64,000 bases of DNA from Mycobacterium sp. 1100029.7 (GCF_001665235.1 NZ_LZSC01000011.1:157366-221365), one strand, 5' to 3'. Shown: positions 18,322 through 29,158, counted from the stretch's first letter. A program made the numbers and translations. Notes: generated by a model not told the origin, from the letters alone.

Positions 18322-19800
18322 CTACCGCAGCGCCGCGCGAACGGCGGCCGCGAACGCGTCACCCCGGTCGGCATAGCTGCTGAACTGGTCAAACGAAGCC
18401 CCGGCCGGTGCGAGCAGCACCGTGTCGCCCGACTGTGCCATCCCCCGGGCCGCGGCCACCGCTGCGGTCATCACGCGAACGCCGAGACCATCCCCCACAT
18501 TGTCAACTTTTGTCACACCAGTATCAGCAGTCGCATGCATACCAGCATCCTCGCCTGTCACAACCTGCACGACGGGGACATCGGGCGCGTGTCGCGATAA
18601 CGCCTTGGCAACCTCTTGGCGATCCTGGCCGATCAGCACCGCGCCGACCAGGTGGGATGCGATCCTGGCGACCTCGGCGTCCAGCGAGGCGCCCTTGAGT
18701 AGACCACCAGCCACCCACACCACCCGCGGGTAAGCGAGCACCGACGCCTCGGCGGCGTGCGGGTTGGTGGCCTTGGAGTCGTCGACGTAGGTGATTCCGT
18801 CGGCCTCCGCGATGACCTCGCTGCGGTGCCGGCCCAACCGGAATGTCGAGATGGCCTGCGCAATCGCCTCGGCCGGCACGTCGACACTGCGGGCCAGTGC
18901 CGCCGCGGCCAGGGTGTCCAGCACGCCGACCGGACCGGGCACCGGGATGGCCGCGGCCGGCAGCAGGGCCAGGTCGTCGGCGAAGGCGCGGTCGACCAGT
19001 TGCCCGGCGCGCACCCCGAGCTCCCCCGCGCCCGGTTCGCCCAGCCGGAAGCCGGCGCGCACCGGCGCGGCGGCGGTGCTCAGCAAAGCGGCGGCCCGGC
19101 CGTCGTCGAGCCCGACGACCGCCACCCGGCCATTCAGCACCCGGGCCTTGGCCGCGGTGTACTCCGCCATCGACGCATGCCAATCCAGATGGTCCTCGGC
19201 GATATTGAGCACCACGCCCGCCTCGGGCCGCAGTGACGGCGCCCAGAACAGCTGGAAGCTGGACAGTTCCACGGCCAGCAGGTCGGCCGGCTGGTCCAGG
19301 ACGTCGAGCACCGGGTCGCCGATGTTGCCGCACAGCAGGCTGCGCCGCCCGCCGGCGACCAACATGGCGTGCAGCATCGACGTCGTCGTGGTCTTGCCGT
19401 TGGTACCGGTCACAACCAGCCAGCGCCGCGGCGTGCCGTAGCAGCCCGCCGCGTCCAGCCGCCAGGCCAACTCGACGTCGCCCCAGATCGGGACGCCCGC
19501 CGCGGCCGCGGCCGCCAGCACCGGCGCCGAGGGCTGAAAACCCGGGCTGGTGACGACCAGCGCATAACCCGCGATCTGCTGGATCGCCGTGGCGGGATCG
19601 ACGGTCGCGACGCCGTTCTCGGCGTAGGGCCGCAGCATCGCCGGGTCGTCGTCGCACAGCGTGGCGGCGGCGCCGAACCGCGTCAGCGCACCCAGGATGG
19701 CCCGGCCCGTCACGCGGGCGCCGGCGATCAGGACGGGCGCGCCCGCCACCAGGGGTTCGAGCCCGGGCATCTCACGCGCCGATCGTGGCGAGCCACTCAC
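18322..19800 (-). CDS. murD: UDP-MurNAc-L-alanine--D-glutamate ligase MurD
   Basis: This 492-residue ligase adds D-glutamate to UDP-MurNAc-L-Ala. The P-loop is [19 protein letters not shown]; it is followed by [24 protein letters not shown] and the C-terminal [13 protein letters not shown], a MurD hallmark. The ATG at 19800 (MSGSPRS) overlaps the end of mraY by 29 bases. About 20 residues of variable sequence (near residues 412-438) sit before the last [12 protein letters not shown] helix, a region that varies among mycobacteria. It is followed after six bases by ftsW. Confidence 0.97.
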   Translation of the reverse strand: MSGSPRSAREMPGLEPLVAGAPVLIAGARVTGRAILGALTRFGAAATLCDDDPAMLRPYAENGVATVDPATAIQQIAGYALVVTSPGFQPSAPVLAAAAAAGVPIWGDVELAWRLDAAGCYGTPRRWLVVTGTNGKTTTTSMLHAMLVAGGRRSLLCGNIGDPVLDVLDQPADLLAVELSSFQLFWAPSLRPEAGVVLNIAEDHLDWHASMAEYTAAKARVLNGRVAVVGLDDGRAAALLSTAAAPVRAGFRLGEPGAGELGVRAGQLVDRAFADDLALLPAAAIPVPGPVGVLDTLAAAALARSVDVPAEAIAQAISTFRLGRHRSEVIAEADGITYVDDSKATNPHAAEASVLAYPRVVWVAGGLLKGASLDAEVARIASHLVGAVLIGQDRQEVAKALSRHAPDVPVVQVVTGEDAGMHATADTGVTKVDNVGDGLGVRVMTAAVAAARGMAQSGDTVLLAPAGASFDQFSSYADRGDAFAAAVRAALR

Positions 19801-20851
19801 CGTAGAACAGGGCCACCCCCAGGCCGCACGCGATCGCGGTGAGCAGCCAGAAGCGGATGATCACCGTCGTTTCGGCCCAGCCGCTCAACTCGAAGTGATG
19901 ATGAAAAGGCGCCATCCGGAACACCCGGCGCCCGGTGGTCCGGAACGTCAGGATCTGCAGCACCACCGAGGTGACCTCGGCGACGAACAGCGAACCCAGC
20001 ACCACCGCAAGGATTTCGGTGCGGCTGGTGACCGACAGACCGGCGATGATGCCGCCCAATGCCAGCGATCCGGTGTCGCCCATGAAGATCTTGGCGGGCG
20101 CGGCGTTCCACCACAGGAAGCCGATGCAGGCGCCGGCGGTCGCGGCCGCGACGATCGCCAGATCCAGCGGGTCGCGCACGTTGTAGCAGCCCAGCCCCGG
20201 TGCAGTGGCGCAGGCGTTGCGGTACTGCCAGAACGTGATCAGCACGTAGGCGCCGGTGACCATCGCCATGCAGCCCGCGGCCAGCCCGTCCAGGCCGTCG
20301 GTGAAGTTGACCGCATTGGACCAGGCGCTGACGACGACCACGCAGAACAACACGAAGAGCCCGGGAGCCAGTGTGACAGTGGCGATTTCGCGCACGTAGG
20401 ACAGATCGGCGCTGGCCGGTGTCAGTCCGCTGGCGTTGTGAAATTGCAGAACCAGCACCCCGAAGATCACCGCGGCCAGGATCTGCCCGAGCGTCTTGGC
20501 CGTCTTGTTCAGGCCGAGGTTGCGCGACCGGCGGATCTTGATCAGATCGTCGAGGAAGCCGACACCGCCCAGGATGGTGGCCAGGCCCAGCACCAGCAGA
20601 CCCGACGCGGTGACGCCCTCGCCGTCGAAAGCCAGCCCGGCGAGGTGAGTGCCCAGGTAACCAGCCCACAGGCCCGCCAGAATCGCCACGCCGCCCATCG
20701 ACGGGGTGCCGCGCTTGGTGTGGTGGCTGGGCGGCCCGTCCTCGCGGATTTGGTGGCCGAAGCCCTGCTTGGTGAACAGCCGGATCAGCGCCGGGGTCAG
20801 CAGGATCGACACGGTCAGGGCGATCGCGACGGCGACGAGGATTTGCCTCAC
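19772..20851 (-). CDS. mraY: Phospho-MurNAc-pentapeptide translocase MraY (MurX)
   Basis: This 359-residue polytopic membrane enzyme transfers phospho-MurNAc-pentapeptide to decaprenyl phosphate to make lipid I. The magnesium and substrate motifs are [34 protein letters not shown] and [14 protein letters not shown], and a histidine-rich [12 protein letters not shown] loop follows. About ten transmembrane helices are apparent. It is the target of nucleoside antibiotics such as capuramycins. It overlaps murF by four bases (20848-20851). Confidence 0.98.
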   Translation of the reverse strand: MRQILVAVAIALTVSILLTPALIRLFTKQGFGHQIREDGPPSHHTKRGTPSMGGVAILAGLWAGYLGTHLAGLAFDGEGVTASGLLVLGLATILGGVGFLDDLIKIRRSRNLGLNKTAKTLGQILAAVIFGVLVLQFHNASGLTPASADLSYVREIATVTLAPGLFVLFCVVVVSAWSNAVNFTDGLDGLAAGCMAMVTGAYVLITFWQYRNACATAPGLGCYNVRDPLDLAIVAAATAGACIGFLWWNAAPAKIFMGDTGSLALGGIIAGLSVTSRTEILAVVLGSLFVAEVTSVVLQILTFRTTGRRVFRMAPFHHHFELSGWAETTVIIRFWLLTAIACGLGVALFYGEWLATIGA

Positions 20852-22425
20852 GGGCGCGTCCCGCCGTCCGCAGGGCTTGCCGAGTCTTCGGCGGCGAGCG
20901 CCTCGGCCAGGGCGCCGAGCCCGGCGGAGTTCGAGGCCTTCACCAAGACGACGTCGCCGGGTTGCAGTTCGGCCCGCAACAACTGCAGGGCGGCGTCGCC
21001 GTCGGCCACGTGCACGGCCCCTCTATCTCCAGAGGCATCCCATGAGCCTTCCAGGACCGCAGCGTGGTGCATCGCGGTTACCGACCTCCCCGTTCCCACG
21101 ACAACAAGTCGAGACACATCTAATCGCACCGCCAGCCGGCCGATGCGATCGTGCTCGGTTATCGCGTCCGCACCGAGCTCGGCCATCTCGCCCAGCACCG
21201 CCCAGCTGCGCCGCTGCTGCTCACCGCCGCGGGCTATCCAGGCCAGCGCTTGCAGCCCCGCTTGCATCGAGTCGGGGTTGGCGTTGTAGGCGTCGTCGAT
21301 GACGGTCACCCCGTCGGCGCGGGTGCTGACGTGCATGCGGTGCCGTGACACCGGGCCGGCCGCGGCCAGCGATGCCGTGAGCTGCTCGACGCTGGCGCCG
21401 CACTGCAGCGCGACCGCGCTGGCGCACAGCGCGTTGGTCACCTGGTGCTCGCCGGACACGCCGAGTTGCACTTCAGCCACTAGGGCCTCCGGGGCCTCCG
21501 GGGCCTCCCGCGTGCCTCGCGCGTCCATCGCGTGCAGGGTAAAGCGCGGCCTGGCCAATTCGTCCAGCGACACGCCTTCGGCCCATACGTCGCTGGGACC
21601 GGAGTCGGTGTGGGCCGCGCGGCTGACCCGCACCACCCAGCCGGAGGTGACGTGCGCCATCGCCGCCACGGACGGGTCGTCGACGTTGAGGATGACCACC
21701 CCTGAGGACGGAACAGATTGCGGCAGTTCGGATTTCGTTCGGGCGATGGCCTCGCGCGAACCGAACTCGCCGAGATGCGCGGTGCCCACGTTGAGCACTA
21801 CGCCGATCGTGGGCGGCGCGATCTGCGCGAGCGCGGCGATGTTGCCCGGATGGCGCGCCGACATCTCCAGCACCAGGTAATCGGTGCGCCGGGTGGCGCG
21901 CAGCACCGTCCAGGGATGACCGAGCTCGTTGTTGAACGATCCGGGCGGGGCCACCACCTCGCCCAGCGGCTGCAGCACCGCGGCCACCAAGTCCTTCGTC
22001 GAGGTCTTGCCCGACGAGCCGGTGATCCCGATGATCGTCAGCCCGCCGGCGACCAGCTCCGCGGCGACGGCCCGGGCCAGCTTGGCCAGCGCGTCCAGCA
22101 CGGCCGCGCCCGAGCCGTCGGGGTCGTGTTCGAGCACCCCGGCCCGCGATCCGGAAGCACCGTCGGGAGTGACCACGATCGCGGGGACACCCACCGGTCG
22201 CGCGGCCAGCACCGCGACCGCGCCGGCCGCGACTGCCGAGGCCGCGTGGTCGTGCCCGTCGGCGCGCGCGCCCGGCAAGGCCAGGAACAGCCCGCCGGGG
22301 CCGACGGATCGCGAGTCGAATTCGACGGTGCCGGTGACGCGCAGTTCGGCGGCGTCCGGCGCGGAGATGTCGGACAGTGTGCCGCCGACGATTTCGGCGA
22401 TCTGCGCGACGGTCAGCTCGATCAC
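20848..22425 (-). CDS. murF: UDP-MurNAc-tripeptide--D-Ala-D-Ala ligase MurF
   Basis: This 525-residue ligase adds the D-alanyl-D-alanine dipeptide, the last cytosolic peptidoglycan precursor step. It has the P-loop [21 protein letters not shown], then [29 protein letters not shown] and the C-terminal [17 protein letters not shown] signature. A short Glu/Ala/Pro insertion ([13 protein letters not shown]) lies in the middle domain and is slightly repetitive. The start ATG overlaps the murE stop by four bases (22422-22425). Confidence 0.97.
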   Translation of the reverse strand: MIELTVAQIAEIVGGTLSDISAPDAAELRVTGTVEFDSRSVGPGGLFLALPGARADGHDHAASAVAAGAVAVLAARPVGVPAIVVTPDGASGSRAGVLEHDPDGSGAAVLDALAKLARAVAAELVAGGLTIIGITGSSGKTSTKDLVAAVLQPLGEVVAPPGSFNNELGHPWTVLRATRRTDYLVLEMSARHPGNIAALAQIAPPTIGVVLNVGTAHLGEFGSREAIARTKSELPQSVPSSGVVILNVDDPSVAAMAHVTSGWVVRVSRAAHTDSGPSDVWAEGVSLDELARPRFTLHAMDARGTREAPEAPEALVAEVQLGVSGEHQVTNALCASAVALQCGASVEQLTASLAAAGPVSRHRMHVSTRADGVTVIDDAYNANPDSMQAGLQALAWIARGGEQQRRSWAVLGEMAELGADAITEHDRIGRLAVRLDVSRLVVVGTGRSVTAMHHAAVLEGSWDASGDRGAVHVADGDAALQLLRAELQPGDVVLVKASNSAGLGALAEALAAEDSASPADGGTRP

Positions 22426-23975
22426 GCGCGCTCCTGTAAGGCCTGCGCGAGCTCGACGCGGTCGTCGAAGGGGCGGACCACGTCGCCGCTGCGCTGTCCG
22501 GTTTCGTGGCCCTTGCCGGCGATCAGCACGACGTCGCCGGGACCGGCCCAGTTCACCGCGTGCCGGATCGCGTCGCGCCGGTCGCCGATCTCGACGATCT
22601 CCGCCTTGTGATGCGACTTGGTGCCCACTTGCCTTGCACCGGTGAGGATTTCGCGCCGGATTGCCGCGGGGTCTTCGCTGCGCGGGTTGTCGTCGGTGAC
22701 GACGACGAGGTCGGCCAGTTCGGCGGCGACGGCACCCATCGGCGCGCGCTTACCGGGGTCGCGATCGCCCCCGGCGCCGAACACCACGGCCAGCCGCCGG
22801 CCCGGCCGCAGCAGGGTGGTCAGCACCGCCCGCAGCGCGCCGGGTTTGTGGGCGTAGTCGACCAGGGCGAGGAAATCCTGGCCGCGGTCGACGTCTTCGA
22901 GCCGCCCGGGCACCCGGGTGTCCGCCAGGCCCGCCGCGGCGTGTTCCGGCGACACCCCGACGGCATCGAGAATGGCAAGTGCGACAAGGCAATTGGCGAT
23001 GTTGTAGGCGCCCGTCAGCCGGATGCCGATGCGGTGCCGGCCGCCGTCGGGGTCGATGACGGTGAATTCCTGACCCCCGGCGGCCGTGGATGTCACGTCC
23101 TGCGCGCGCCAATGCGCGGGCTGGCCGGTGGCACTGACGGTGACCGCGTCGACGGCGCGCTGCGCCATCGCGCGCCCGGCCTCGTCGTCGATGCACACCA
23201 CGGCGCGGCGGGCGTGCAACGGCGAGTCCGGGTCGAACAGCAACGCCTTGGCGTCGAAGTAGTCGGCCATCGTCGGATGGAAGTCGAGGTGGTCGCGCGA
23301 CAGGTTGGTGAACCCGCCGACCGCGAAGGTGGTGCCGTCGACCCGGCCCAGGGTCAGCGCGTGGCTGGACACCTCCATGACCACGGTGTCCACCCCCCGT
23401 TCGGCCATCGCGGCCAGCATCGCCTGCAGCGCGGGCGCCTCCGGCGTGGTCAGCGCGCTGGGGATGTCGGCGCCGTCGATGCGGATGCCGATGGTGCCGA
23501 TCAGCCCAGCGGTGCGGCCGCCGGCGCGCAGCCCCGCTTCGACCAGGTAGGTGGTGGTGGTCTTGCCCGACGTGCCGGTGATGCCGACCACCGTCACCCG
23601 GTCCGACGGATGCGCGTACACGGTGGCCGCCAGCCCGCCCAGCACGCTGCGTGGCGCGGGGTGCACCAGCGTCGGCACCGCACGGGCGGACGCATCCATC
23701 TCGGCGATCCCGGCCGCATCGGTGAGCACCGCGACGGCCCCGCGGGCGACGGCGTCGCCGGCGTAACGGGCGCCGTGGGTGCTCGCCCCGGGCAGCGCGG
23801 CGAACAGGTCGCCGGGGCGCACGTCCTGGCCGCGCAGCGTCACACCGGTGATCGCGATGTCCGCGACGGCGGCGCCGTCGGCCGCCAGCACGCCGACCTG
23901 GGCGGCCAGCGCGGGCAGTCGCACGCCCGCACCCTCGCTGGGGCGCAGCTCAGTGGGCGCGTGCATTCTCCGCAC
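22422..23975 (-). CDS. murE: UDP-MurNAc-dipeptide--meso-DAP ligase MurE
   Basis: This 517-residue ligase adds the third residue to UDP-MurNAc-L-Ala-D-Glu. The P-loop reads [21 protein letters not shown], followed by [15 protein letters not shown] and [15 protein letters not shown]. The DNPR motif ([12 protein letters not shown]) specifies meso-diaminopimelate rather than lysine. The start is the first ATG; the fourth codon (MHAPTELRP) is also ATG. It heads the murE-ftsQ run. A TetR gene lies 98 bases upstream on the same strand, so a promoter, or read-through from the TetR gene, must lie in that short gap. Confidence 0.97.
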   Translation of the reverse strand: MRRMHAPTELRPSEGAGVRLPALAAQVGVLAADGAAVADIAITGVTLRGQDVRPGDLFAALPGASTHGARYAGDAVARGAVAVLTDAAGIAEMDASARAVPTLVHPAPRSVLGGLAATVYAHPSDRVTVVGITGTSGKTTTTYLVEAGLRAGGRTAGLIGTIGIRIDGADIPSALTTPEAPALQAMLAAMAERGVDTVVMEVSSHALTLGRVDGTTFAVGGFTNLSRDHLDFHPTMADYFDAKALLFDPDSPLHARRAVVCIDDEAGRAMAQRAVDAVTVSATGQPAHWRAQDVTSTAAGGQEFTVIDPDGGRHRIGIRLTGAYNIANCLVALAILDAVGVSPEHAAAGLADTRVPGRLEDVDRGQDFLALVDYAHKPGALRAVLTTLLRPGRRLAVVFGAGGDRDPGKRAPMGAVAAELADLVVVTDDNPRSEDPAAIRREILTGARQVGTKSHHKAEIVEIGDRRDAIRHAVNWAGPGDVVLIAGKGHETGQRSGDVVRPFDDRVELAQALQERA

Positions 23976-24073
23976 ACCTCCTCCCGTCGCGCTTCATCCC
24001 CATGATCAGCCATGACACCCTACCCAGACCCGCCGGCTTGGCCGGGTCGACACGATCTTCCTGCCGCGGCGGA

Positions 24074-24667
24074 TTACCGCGACGCCAGCAGCGGCAGGAA
24101 GATCATGTCGACGATTTCCTCGATGGCCTCGTCGGGCAGCGGTTGCAGCGTCAACAAGATTTCGTGACGCCACAAGTCCGCGGGTAACCGCGCGATGCGC
24201 TCGGTCACCCGTTCGCGATCGATCTCGCCGCGATCGATGGCGCGCTGGATGGCCTGCTCCATCGCGGTATCCCGGCCGCCCCGGACGAACGCGCTGAGAT
24301 CGGCCAGGCTGGTGCCGGTTTCCCGGTAGAGGCTGCCAAGCTGCATGAACACCTGCGCCGCCAGCCCGATCCGGACCTGGTTGGCCCGCCGCAGCAGCCC
24401 GATCACGTCGCCACGCAGGCTGCCCGTATCGGGGGCGATCACCACGTCTTTGCCCGCCGCGTGCGCCAACGCGGCGAGCACCAGTTCCTGCTTGCTGGGC
24501 CAGCGCCGGTACAGCACCGCCCGACTGGTCGCGGCCCTCGCGGCCGCCGCATCGATCGTGAAGTCGTCGTAGCCGCGCTCGGTCAATTCCGCCCACGCCG
24601 CGTCCAGCAGCGCCTCTTCCAATGCGCGGCCGCGACGCCGCGTCGACACGCCCGCGTTAAGAGACAT
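24074..24667 (-). CDS. TetR/AcrR family regulator
   Basis: This 197-residue regulator has an N-terminal helix-turn-helix (GYDDFTIDAAAARAATSRAVLYRRWPSKQELV, residues 33-64) of the TetR type. Its C-terminal domain resembles the TetR_C_16/AcrR group. It is divergent from the FAD monooxygenase gene at 24739, with 71 bases between starts. An imperfect inverted repeat there (24700-24714) is a likely operator. It therefore probably represses the monooxygenase. It is also the gene directly upstream of murE on the same strand and may contribute to its transcription by read-through. Confidence 0.9.
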   Translation of the reverse strand: MSLNAGVSTRRRGRALEEALLDAAWAELTERGYDDFTIDAAAARAATSRAVLYRRWPSKQELVLAALAHAAGKDVVIAPDTGSLRGDVIGLLRRANQVRIGLAAQVFMQLGSLYRETGTSLADLSAFVRGGRDTAMEQAIQRAIDRGEIDRERVTERIARLPADLWRHEILLTLQPLPDEAIEEIVDMIFLPLLASR

Positions 24668-24699
24668 TGCGTTTCCTAAAGTCCGGATCTATGTTTCTT

Positions 24700-24714
24700 G
24701 GGTACAAACCGTAT
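24700..24714. promoter_or_regulatory. TetR operator candidate in divergent gap
   Basis: GGTAC-AAACC-GTATC is an inverted repeat with one mismatch, central in the 71-bp gap between the TetR gene and the FAD monooxygenase gene. TATCTT at its right edge could be the monooxygenase -10 element, so binding would block it. Assignment rests on position and symmetry only. Confidence 0.4.
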
Positions 24715-24738
24715 CTTAAATCTGAAGGAGTTCGTCCG

Positions 24739-25839
24739 ATGCGCATTCTCGTGTCCGGCGCCGGCGTCGCGGGCCTCTGCACGGCGATCAACCTCGGGGC
24801 CGACGGCCACGACGTCATCGTCGTCGAGCGCGCCGATCACCTGCGCGTCAACGGATCCCCGATCGACATTCGCGGCGACTCGATCGCCGTGGCCGACAAG
24901 ATGGGCGTGCTCGGCCGGATCCGCGAACGCCAGATCGATATGACCGAACGCGTGCAATTCGTCGACCGCGACGGCGCCGTGGCGGCCGAACTGCCCGAAG
25001 ACATCGGCGACTCCCCCGACGACATCGAGATCCCGCGCGAAGACCTCACCACGATCTTGTACGACCACCTCGGGCCGTCCGTAGACCTGCGGTTCCGTGA
25101 GGTCATCACCGACGTCGACGCCCACGAGCGTGGTGTCGACGTCGGCTTCGCCTCGGGTGAACGCGATCGCTTCGACGTGGTGGTCGGCGCGGACGGGATG
25201 CACTCGGCGGTCCGCCGGCTGGTTTTCGGACCCGAGCAACAATTCGTCCAGCACCTCGGCTACTACGTCGCGCTGGCCGCCTTGACCGACTACACCCCTT
25301 CGGGACGAATCAACCCGATGTACAACTTCCCGGGGCACCTCGCCGGCATCGCCGCCTACCGGGATAAAGCGTTGGCAGTCTTGATTTTTCGCTCTCCCTG
25401 GATCGACTACGACTACCACGACCTGGCGGCGCAGAAGCAGATCATCGCCGACGCCTTCGCCGGTCACCGCGAGTGGAGAGTCCCGGAGTTGGTCGATGCG
25501 GCGGTCGCGGACCCCGAGCTGTACTTCGATTCCGTGAGCCAGATCCACATGCCGAGTTGGCATCGCGGTCGCGTCGTCCTGGTCGGTGACGCCGCACATT
25601 GCGCCTCGCCCCTTTCCGGTCGCGGCACCGCCTTGGCGTTGACCGGCGCCTGGTTTCTTGCCCAGGCGCTGCGCGATCAGCCCGCCGACCCACGCCAGGC
25701 ATTCGCGCAATACGAACACGACCAGCGTCCGCACGCGGTCCGCTCGCAGGCGACCGCGGCGCCCGGCGGCGACCGCCTGGTCCCGGCCACCCAGGAGCAG
25801 ATCGACGCGCGCAACCGCGAGTTCGGCGCTCAGCGGTGA
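24739..25839 (+). CDS. FAD-dependent monooxygenase (PHBH/TetX-like)
   Basis: This 366-residue flavoprotein belongs to the class A aromatic hydroxylase group. It shows the N-terminal dinucleotide fold SGAGVAGLCTAINLG (residues 6-20), VVVGADGMHSAVRRLVFG (DG motif, 147-164) and VVLVGDAAHCASPLSGRG (GD motif, 279-296). The substrate is unknown; relatives oxidise phenols, polyketides or antibiotics. The ATG at 24739 follows GAAGGAG with good spacing. It is divergent from a TetR gene, a standard arrangement for inducible oxygenases. This pair separates murE from pbpB, where M. tuberculosis carries other genes. Confidence 0.92.
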   Translation: MRILVSGAGVAGLCTAINLGADGHDVIVVERADHLRVNGSPIDIRGDSIAVADKMGVLGRIRERQIDMTERVQFVDRDGAVAAELPEDIGDSPDDIEIPREDLTTILYDHLGPSVDLRFREVITDVDAHERGVDVGFASGERDRFDVVVGADGMHSAVRRLVFGPEQQFVQHLGYYVALAALTDYTPSGRINPMYNFPGHLAGIAAYRDKALAVLIFRSPWIDYDYHDLAAQKQIIADAFAGHREWRVPELVDAAVADPELYFDSVSQIHMPSWHRGRVVLVGDAAHCASPLSGRGTALALTGAWFLAQALRDQPADPRQAFAQYEHDQRPHAVRSQATAAPGGDRLVPATQEQIDARNREFGAQR

Positions 25840-25850
25840 ACGCCGTGCCC

Positions 25851-27854
25851 TTAGGTGGCCTGCAGGGTCAGCGGCGGCCCGGGATCCGGTGAGAGCGGGA
25901 CGTTTTCGCGCTGCATCAGCCAGCCGGCGATGTTGTGGAACAGCGGAGCCGCCGAGTGACCGGGTGACCCGTCGGCGTTGCGCTCCGGGTTGTCCATCAT
26001 GATGCCGATCACGTAGCGCGGGTTGTCGACGGTGGCCATGCCCGCGAACGTGATCCAGTAGACGTTGTCGAAGTAGCAGCCGCAGCCCGGGTTGATCTGC
26101 TGGGCGGTCCCGGTTTTGCCGGCCATCTGGTAGCCCGGCACCGCGGCCGCCGAACCGGTGCCCTGCTGGTAGCCCATCGGGTCTTTCTGCACGACGGCGC
26201 GCAGCATCTGCCGAACCGTCTGCGCGGTCTGCGGCGAGACCACCCGAATGCCTTCGGGACGTGGCTCTTCGGTGCGGGTGCCGTCGGCGGCCAGCGTGGC
26301 CTTGATGATGCGCGGCGGGATGCGCACTCCGTCGTTGGCAATGGTCTGGTACATGTCCGTCATCTGCAGCAAGGTCATCGAAAGACCCTGGCCGATGGGT
26401 AAGTTGGAGAATGTGCTGCCCGACCACTGGTCGATGGGCGGCACCAGACCGGCGCTCTCACCGGGCAGCCCGACGTTGGTGCGCTGCCCCAGCCCGAACT
26501 TGCGCACCATGTCGTAAAACCGTTCCGGCCCAACACGTTGCGCCAGCATCAGGGTGCCGACGTTGGACGACTTTCCGAACACGCCGGTGGTGGTGTAGGG
26601 CATCACGCCGTGATCCCACGCGTCGTGGATGTTGACGCCACCCATGTTGAGCGACCCGGGGACCTGCAGCACCTCGTCGGGGTTGCTCAGGCCGTACTCG
26701 ATCACCGAGGACGCGGTGACGATCTTGTTCACCGATCCCGGCTCGAACGGCGACGACACCGACAGGTTGCCCAACTGCCGGTCGCCCTGACGCCCGATGT
26801 CCTGGGACGGGTCGAAGGTGTTGTCGTTGGCCATGGCCAGCACTTCACCGGTCTTGGCATCCAGCACGACGGCCGAGACATTGTGTGCGCCAGACAGATT
26901 CCTGGCCTGCTGGACTTGCTGCTGCACATAGAACTGGATGTCGTCGTCGATGGTGAGCTGGACGGTCGACCCGTTGACCGCCTTGTGCCGGTTGCGATAA
27001 CTGCCGGGGATGACCACGCCGTCGGAGCCGCGGTCGTAGGTGAGCGAGCCGTCGGTACCCGACAGCACCGAGTCCATGCTGTCCTCGAGTCCGAGCAGGC
27101 CGTGACCGTCCCAGTCGATACCGCCGACGATATTGGCGGCCAGCGAGCCACCGGGGTACTGGCGCAGGTCTTGGCGCTCGGAGCCGACCTCCGGGTATTT
27201 GTCCGAGATCGCGCTGGCCACAGCGGGGTCCACGGCGCGCGCCAGGTAGACGAAGTTGTCGTCGGTTTGCAGCTTCTTCAGAACCGTCGCGTAGTCCGGC
27301 TTGTTGTTCAGCCGGGTCGTAACTTCTTTGGCGATATCGCGAAGTCGCCCTTGCGGATCGGGCGCGGCGGGGTTCTTCTTCTTGGCGTCTTCTAGCTGCT
27401 GGCGGACCTTCTTGGGTTGAAACGTCAGCGCACGCGACTCGATCGTGAATGCCAGTTGCTGGTTGTGGCGGTCGATGATGCTGCCGCGGATGGCTTTTGA
27501 GACGTCGGTGACCTTGAGCTGACCGGCGGCCTGGGCCCGCAGCTTGGGCGCGTTGGTGACCTGCAGGACGAACAACTGCGCGCCGGCCACCAGCATCAGC
27601 ACCAGGATGACCGCATAGCCGGCACGATGCCGGAACATGAACGAGTTGCCGCGGCTTGCGGCCTCGACGACCGGCCGGGTACGCCGCTCGCGTGCCGAGT
27701 GACCCAGCGGGGATGCCTTGGGGTCCTGGGCTTTCTGCGCCGTCTCGGGCTTGCGGAGCCGCTTGGCTCGGCCGACGTCGCGAGAGCCTTGCGGTTTGCG
27801 CGACCCGCCGGCCGGCCGGGTCCGGCGAGTCCGGCCGCCCTCGCCGCGGCTCAC
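25851..27854 (-). CDS. pbpB: Penicillin-binding protein PbpB (FtsI/PBP3)
   Basis: This 667-residue class B transpeptidase cross-links septal peptidoglycan. It has a basic N-terminal tail, a membrane anchor near residues 75-97 (YAVILVLMLVAGAQLFVL), a PBP dimer domain and a transpeptidase domain. The latter carries SxxK in FEPGSVNKIVTASS, SxN in GKSSNVGTLMLAQ and KTG in MAGKTGTAQQINPG. It overlaps the FtsL-like gene by four bases (27851-27854) and is the partner of FtsW. Its end is convergent with the FAD monooxygenase, with 11 bases between stops. Confidence 0.97.
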   Translation of the reverse strand: MSRGEGGRTRRTRPAGGSRKPQGSRDVGRAKRLRKPETAQKAQDPKASPLGHSARERRTRPVVEAASRGNSFMFRHRAGYAVILVLMLVAGAQLFVLQVTNAPKLRAQAAGQLKVTDVSKAIRGSIIDRHNQQLAFTIESRALTFQPKKVRQQLEDAKKKNPAAPDPQGRLRDIAKEVTTRLNNKPDYATVLKKLQTDDNFVYLARAVDPAVASAISDKYPEVGSERQDLRQYPGGSLAANIVGGIDWDGHGLLGLEDSMDSVLSGTDGSLTYDRGSDGVVIPGSYRNRHKAVNGSTVQLTIDDDIQFYVQQQVQQARNLSGAHNVSAVVLDAKTGEVLAMANDNTFDPSQDIGRQGDRQLGNLSVSSPFEPGSVNKIVTASSVIEYGLSNPDEVLQVPGSLNMGGVNIHDAWDHGVMPYTTTGVFGKSSNVGTLMLAQRVGPERFYDMVRKFGLGQRTNVGLPGESAGLVPPIDQWSGSTFSNLPIGQGLSMTLLQMTDMYQTIANDGVRIPPRIIKATLAADGTRTEEPRPEGIRVVSPQTAQTVRQMLRAVVQKDPMGYQQGTGSAAAVPGYQMAGKTGTAQQINPGCGCYFDNVYWITFAGMATVDNPRYVIGIMMDNPERNADGSPGHSAAPLFHNIAGWLMQRENVPLSPDPGPPLTLQAT

Positions 27855-29158
27855 CGGGCAGCGCCTGGCGCCGGTGCGACGCCCGGGCCGGGCAACACCG
27901 GCGGCGCCGGGACGGCGGCCTGCGGCGCCCGGTTCGGCTGCACGGGGATCGGAACTTCGGCGGGCAACGGCGCGGGGATGGGTGCCACCGGCATGCCCCC
28001 GATCGGGATCGGCACCTCAGCGGGCACCGCGGCCCCCGCCAATCCCCCGGGTGTGGGTGTGCCGGGCATCGGTAGGCCCGGCGTGGGCAGCCCCGCCACC
28101 GGCAACCCCGGGGCTGTCAGCCCTGGTATCGAAAGTCCTTGCGGGAGAAGCCCTTGCGGGAGAAGTCCTTGCGTAGGAAGTCCTTGAGTCGGCGGTTGTT
28201 GCGCCGGCAACCCCGGCGTCGGCAGCATACCCGGGAATTGCCCGCCGACCGGGCCACCGGGCGCCACCGGCGCGCCGGGTACCGGCGGCGCCGCCGGGGG
28301 CAGGTGCTGGCCACCCACCGTCGTCGAGCCGTCCGGAGCGCGCAGCAGCGCCTCGGGGCCGCCGGGCCGGCCCGGTACCAGGGCCGCACCCGGATCCGGT
28401 TGCAGCCGTACCGAAACCTCCGGCGGCAGCGCTGCCGGCTTCGGCGGCTGCGGCGGGCCTTCGTCGGGCAACTTGCTGTTCAGCGGCGGCGGTGGCACGC
28501 CGTCGGCGGGTTTGGGTGTGCCGACGACGACCCAGTTACCGGCCGGATCCTGGACCAGGTGCGCGGTGTCGCGGGTCGGAATCATGCCCTGCTTGCGGGC
28601 GGCCTCGGCCAGCGCCGGGGCGGCCTCCGCCTCGCGCACATCGCGCTCCAGCGCCTCTTTCTGCTGCTGCAGCAGGCGGGTCTTCTCCCGGGCGTGGCTC
28701 AATTGGTAGGAACGTTCCGCGGAGTCGGTGGACAGCCACAGCGTCAGCCCCAGGCCCAGTCCCAGCGCACCGATGATCAGCACCACGAACGGAACCTTGG
28801 CCAGCAGCGTCTGCGGCCGCAGGTCGATCGACGCCAGCCGGATGGCCAGCCGCTCACTGAGCTTGGGCCGAACAACCTTGGGCGCCTTGGCTTTCCGTGC
28901 CTTCGCCCGCGCCTTGGCTTGCGTGGTGCTCTTCGCCCGCGCCGACCGTTCGACGGGCCGGGCATGGGGGCTGGTCTGCGGACCGGACTTGGAAGCCCGG
29001 GCCTCGCGGCCGGCCGTCGTCCCCGGAGCCGGCCGCGTGCGACGCGCCGTCGTGTCCGCCGCGCTGCGCCTGCTCTTGCGGGCAGCACCGTCACGGCCGC
29101 CGCGACGGTCGGTGCCGCCCCGGCGTTTCGGCGTCTCGCGTTTGGCCTTCGCTCTCAT
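27851..29158 (-). CDS. FtsL-like septal protein with proline-rich tail (Rv2164c-like)
   Basis: This 435-residue bitopic membrane protein sits in the ftsL position between rsmH and pbpB. Its N-terminal 100 residues are very basic. A transmembrane helix (about 125-145, [21 protein letters not shown]) is followed by a coiled coil (about 150-185, [20 protein letters not shown]) and an FtsL/DivIC-like block ([18 protein letters not shown]). The last 230 residues are Pro/Gly/Leu-rich with repeats such as GLPTQ and GLLPQ. Classical FtsL lacks such a tail; the tail presumably spans the periplasm toward the wall. It is longer than I recall for the M. tuberculosis homologue (about 380). Confidence 0.9.
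   Translation of the reverse strand: MRAKAKRETPKRRGGTDRRGGRDGAARKSRRSAADTTARRTRPAPGTTAGREARASKSGPQTSPHARPVERSARAKSTTQAKARAKARKAKAPKVVRPKLSERLAIRLASIDLRPQTLLAKVPFVVLIIGALGLGLGLTLWLSTDSAERSYQLSHAREKTRLLQQQKEALERDVREAEAAPALAEAARKQGMIPTRDTAHLVQDPAGNWVVVGTPKPADGVPPPPLNSKLPDEGPPQPPKPAALPPEVSVRLQPDPGAALVPGRPGGPEALLRAPDGSTTVGGQHLPPAAPPVPGAPVAPGGPVGGQFPGMLPTPGLPAQQPPTQGLPTQGLLPQGLLPQGLSIPGLTAPGLPVAGLPTPGLPMPGTPTPGGLAGAAVPAEVPIPIGGMPVAPIPAPLPAEVPIPVQPNRAPQAAVPAPPVLPGPGVAPAPGAAR
28133..28192 (-). repeat. Four tandem 15-bp units in the FtsL-like gene
   Basis: Four consecutive 15-bp units (consensus on the plus strand AAGTCCTTGCGGGAG, with one to five changes) encode repeated Gly-Leu-x-x-Gln pentapeptides in the proline-rich tail. 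Because units are in frame, copy number could change without breaking the protein, as in a VNTR. Confidence 0.75.

Noticed and set aside
24676..26427. 583-codon minus-strand ORF across the FAD monooxygenase and the end of pbpB
   Set aside because: It is out of frame with pbpB and antisense to a clear flavoprotein; a composition artefact.
28100..28200. Possible CRISPR-like array
   Set aside because: The repeats are contiguous 15-bp coding units without spacers, so this is a protein-coding tandem repeat.
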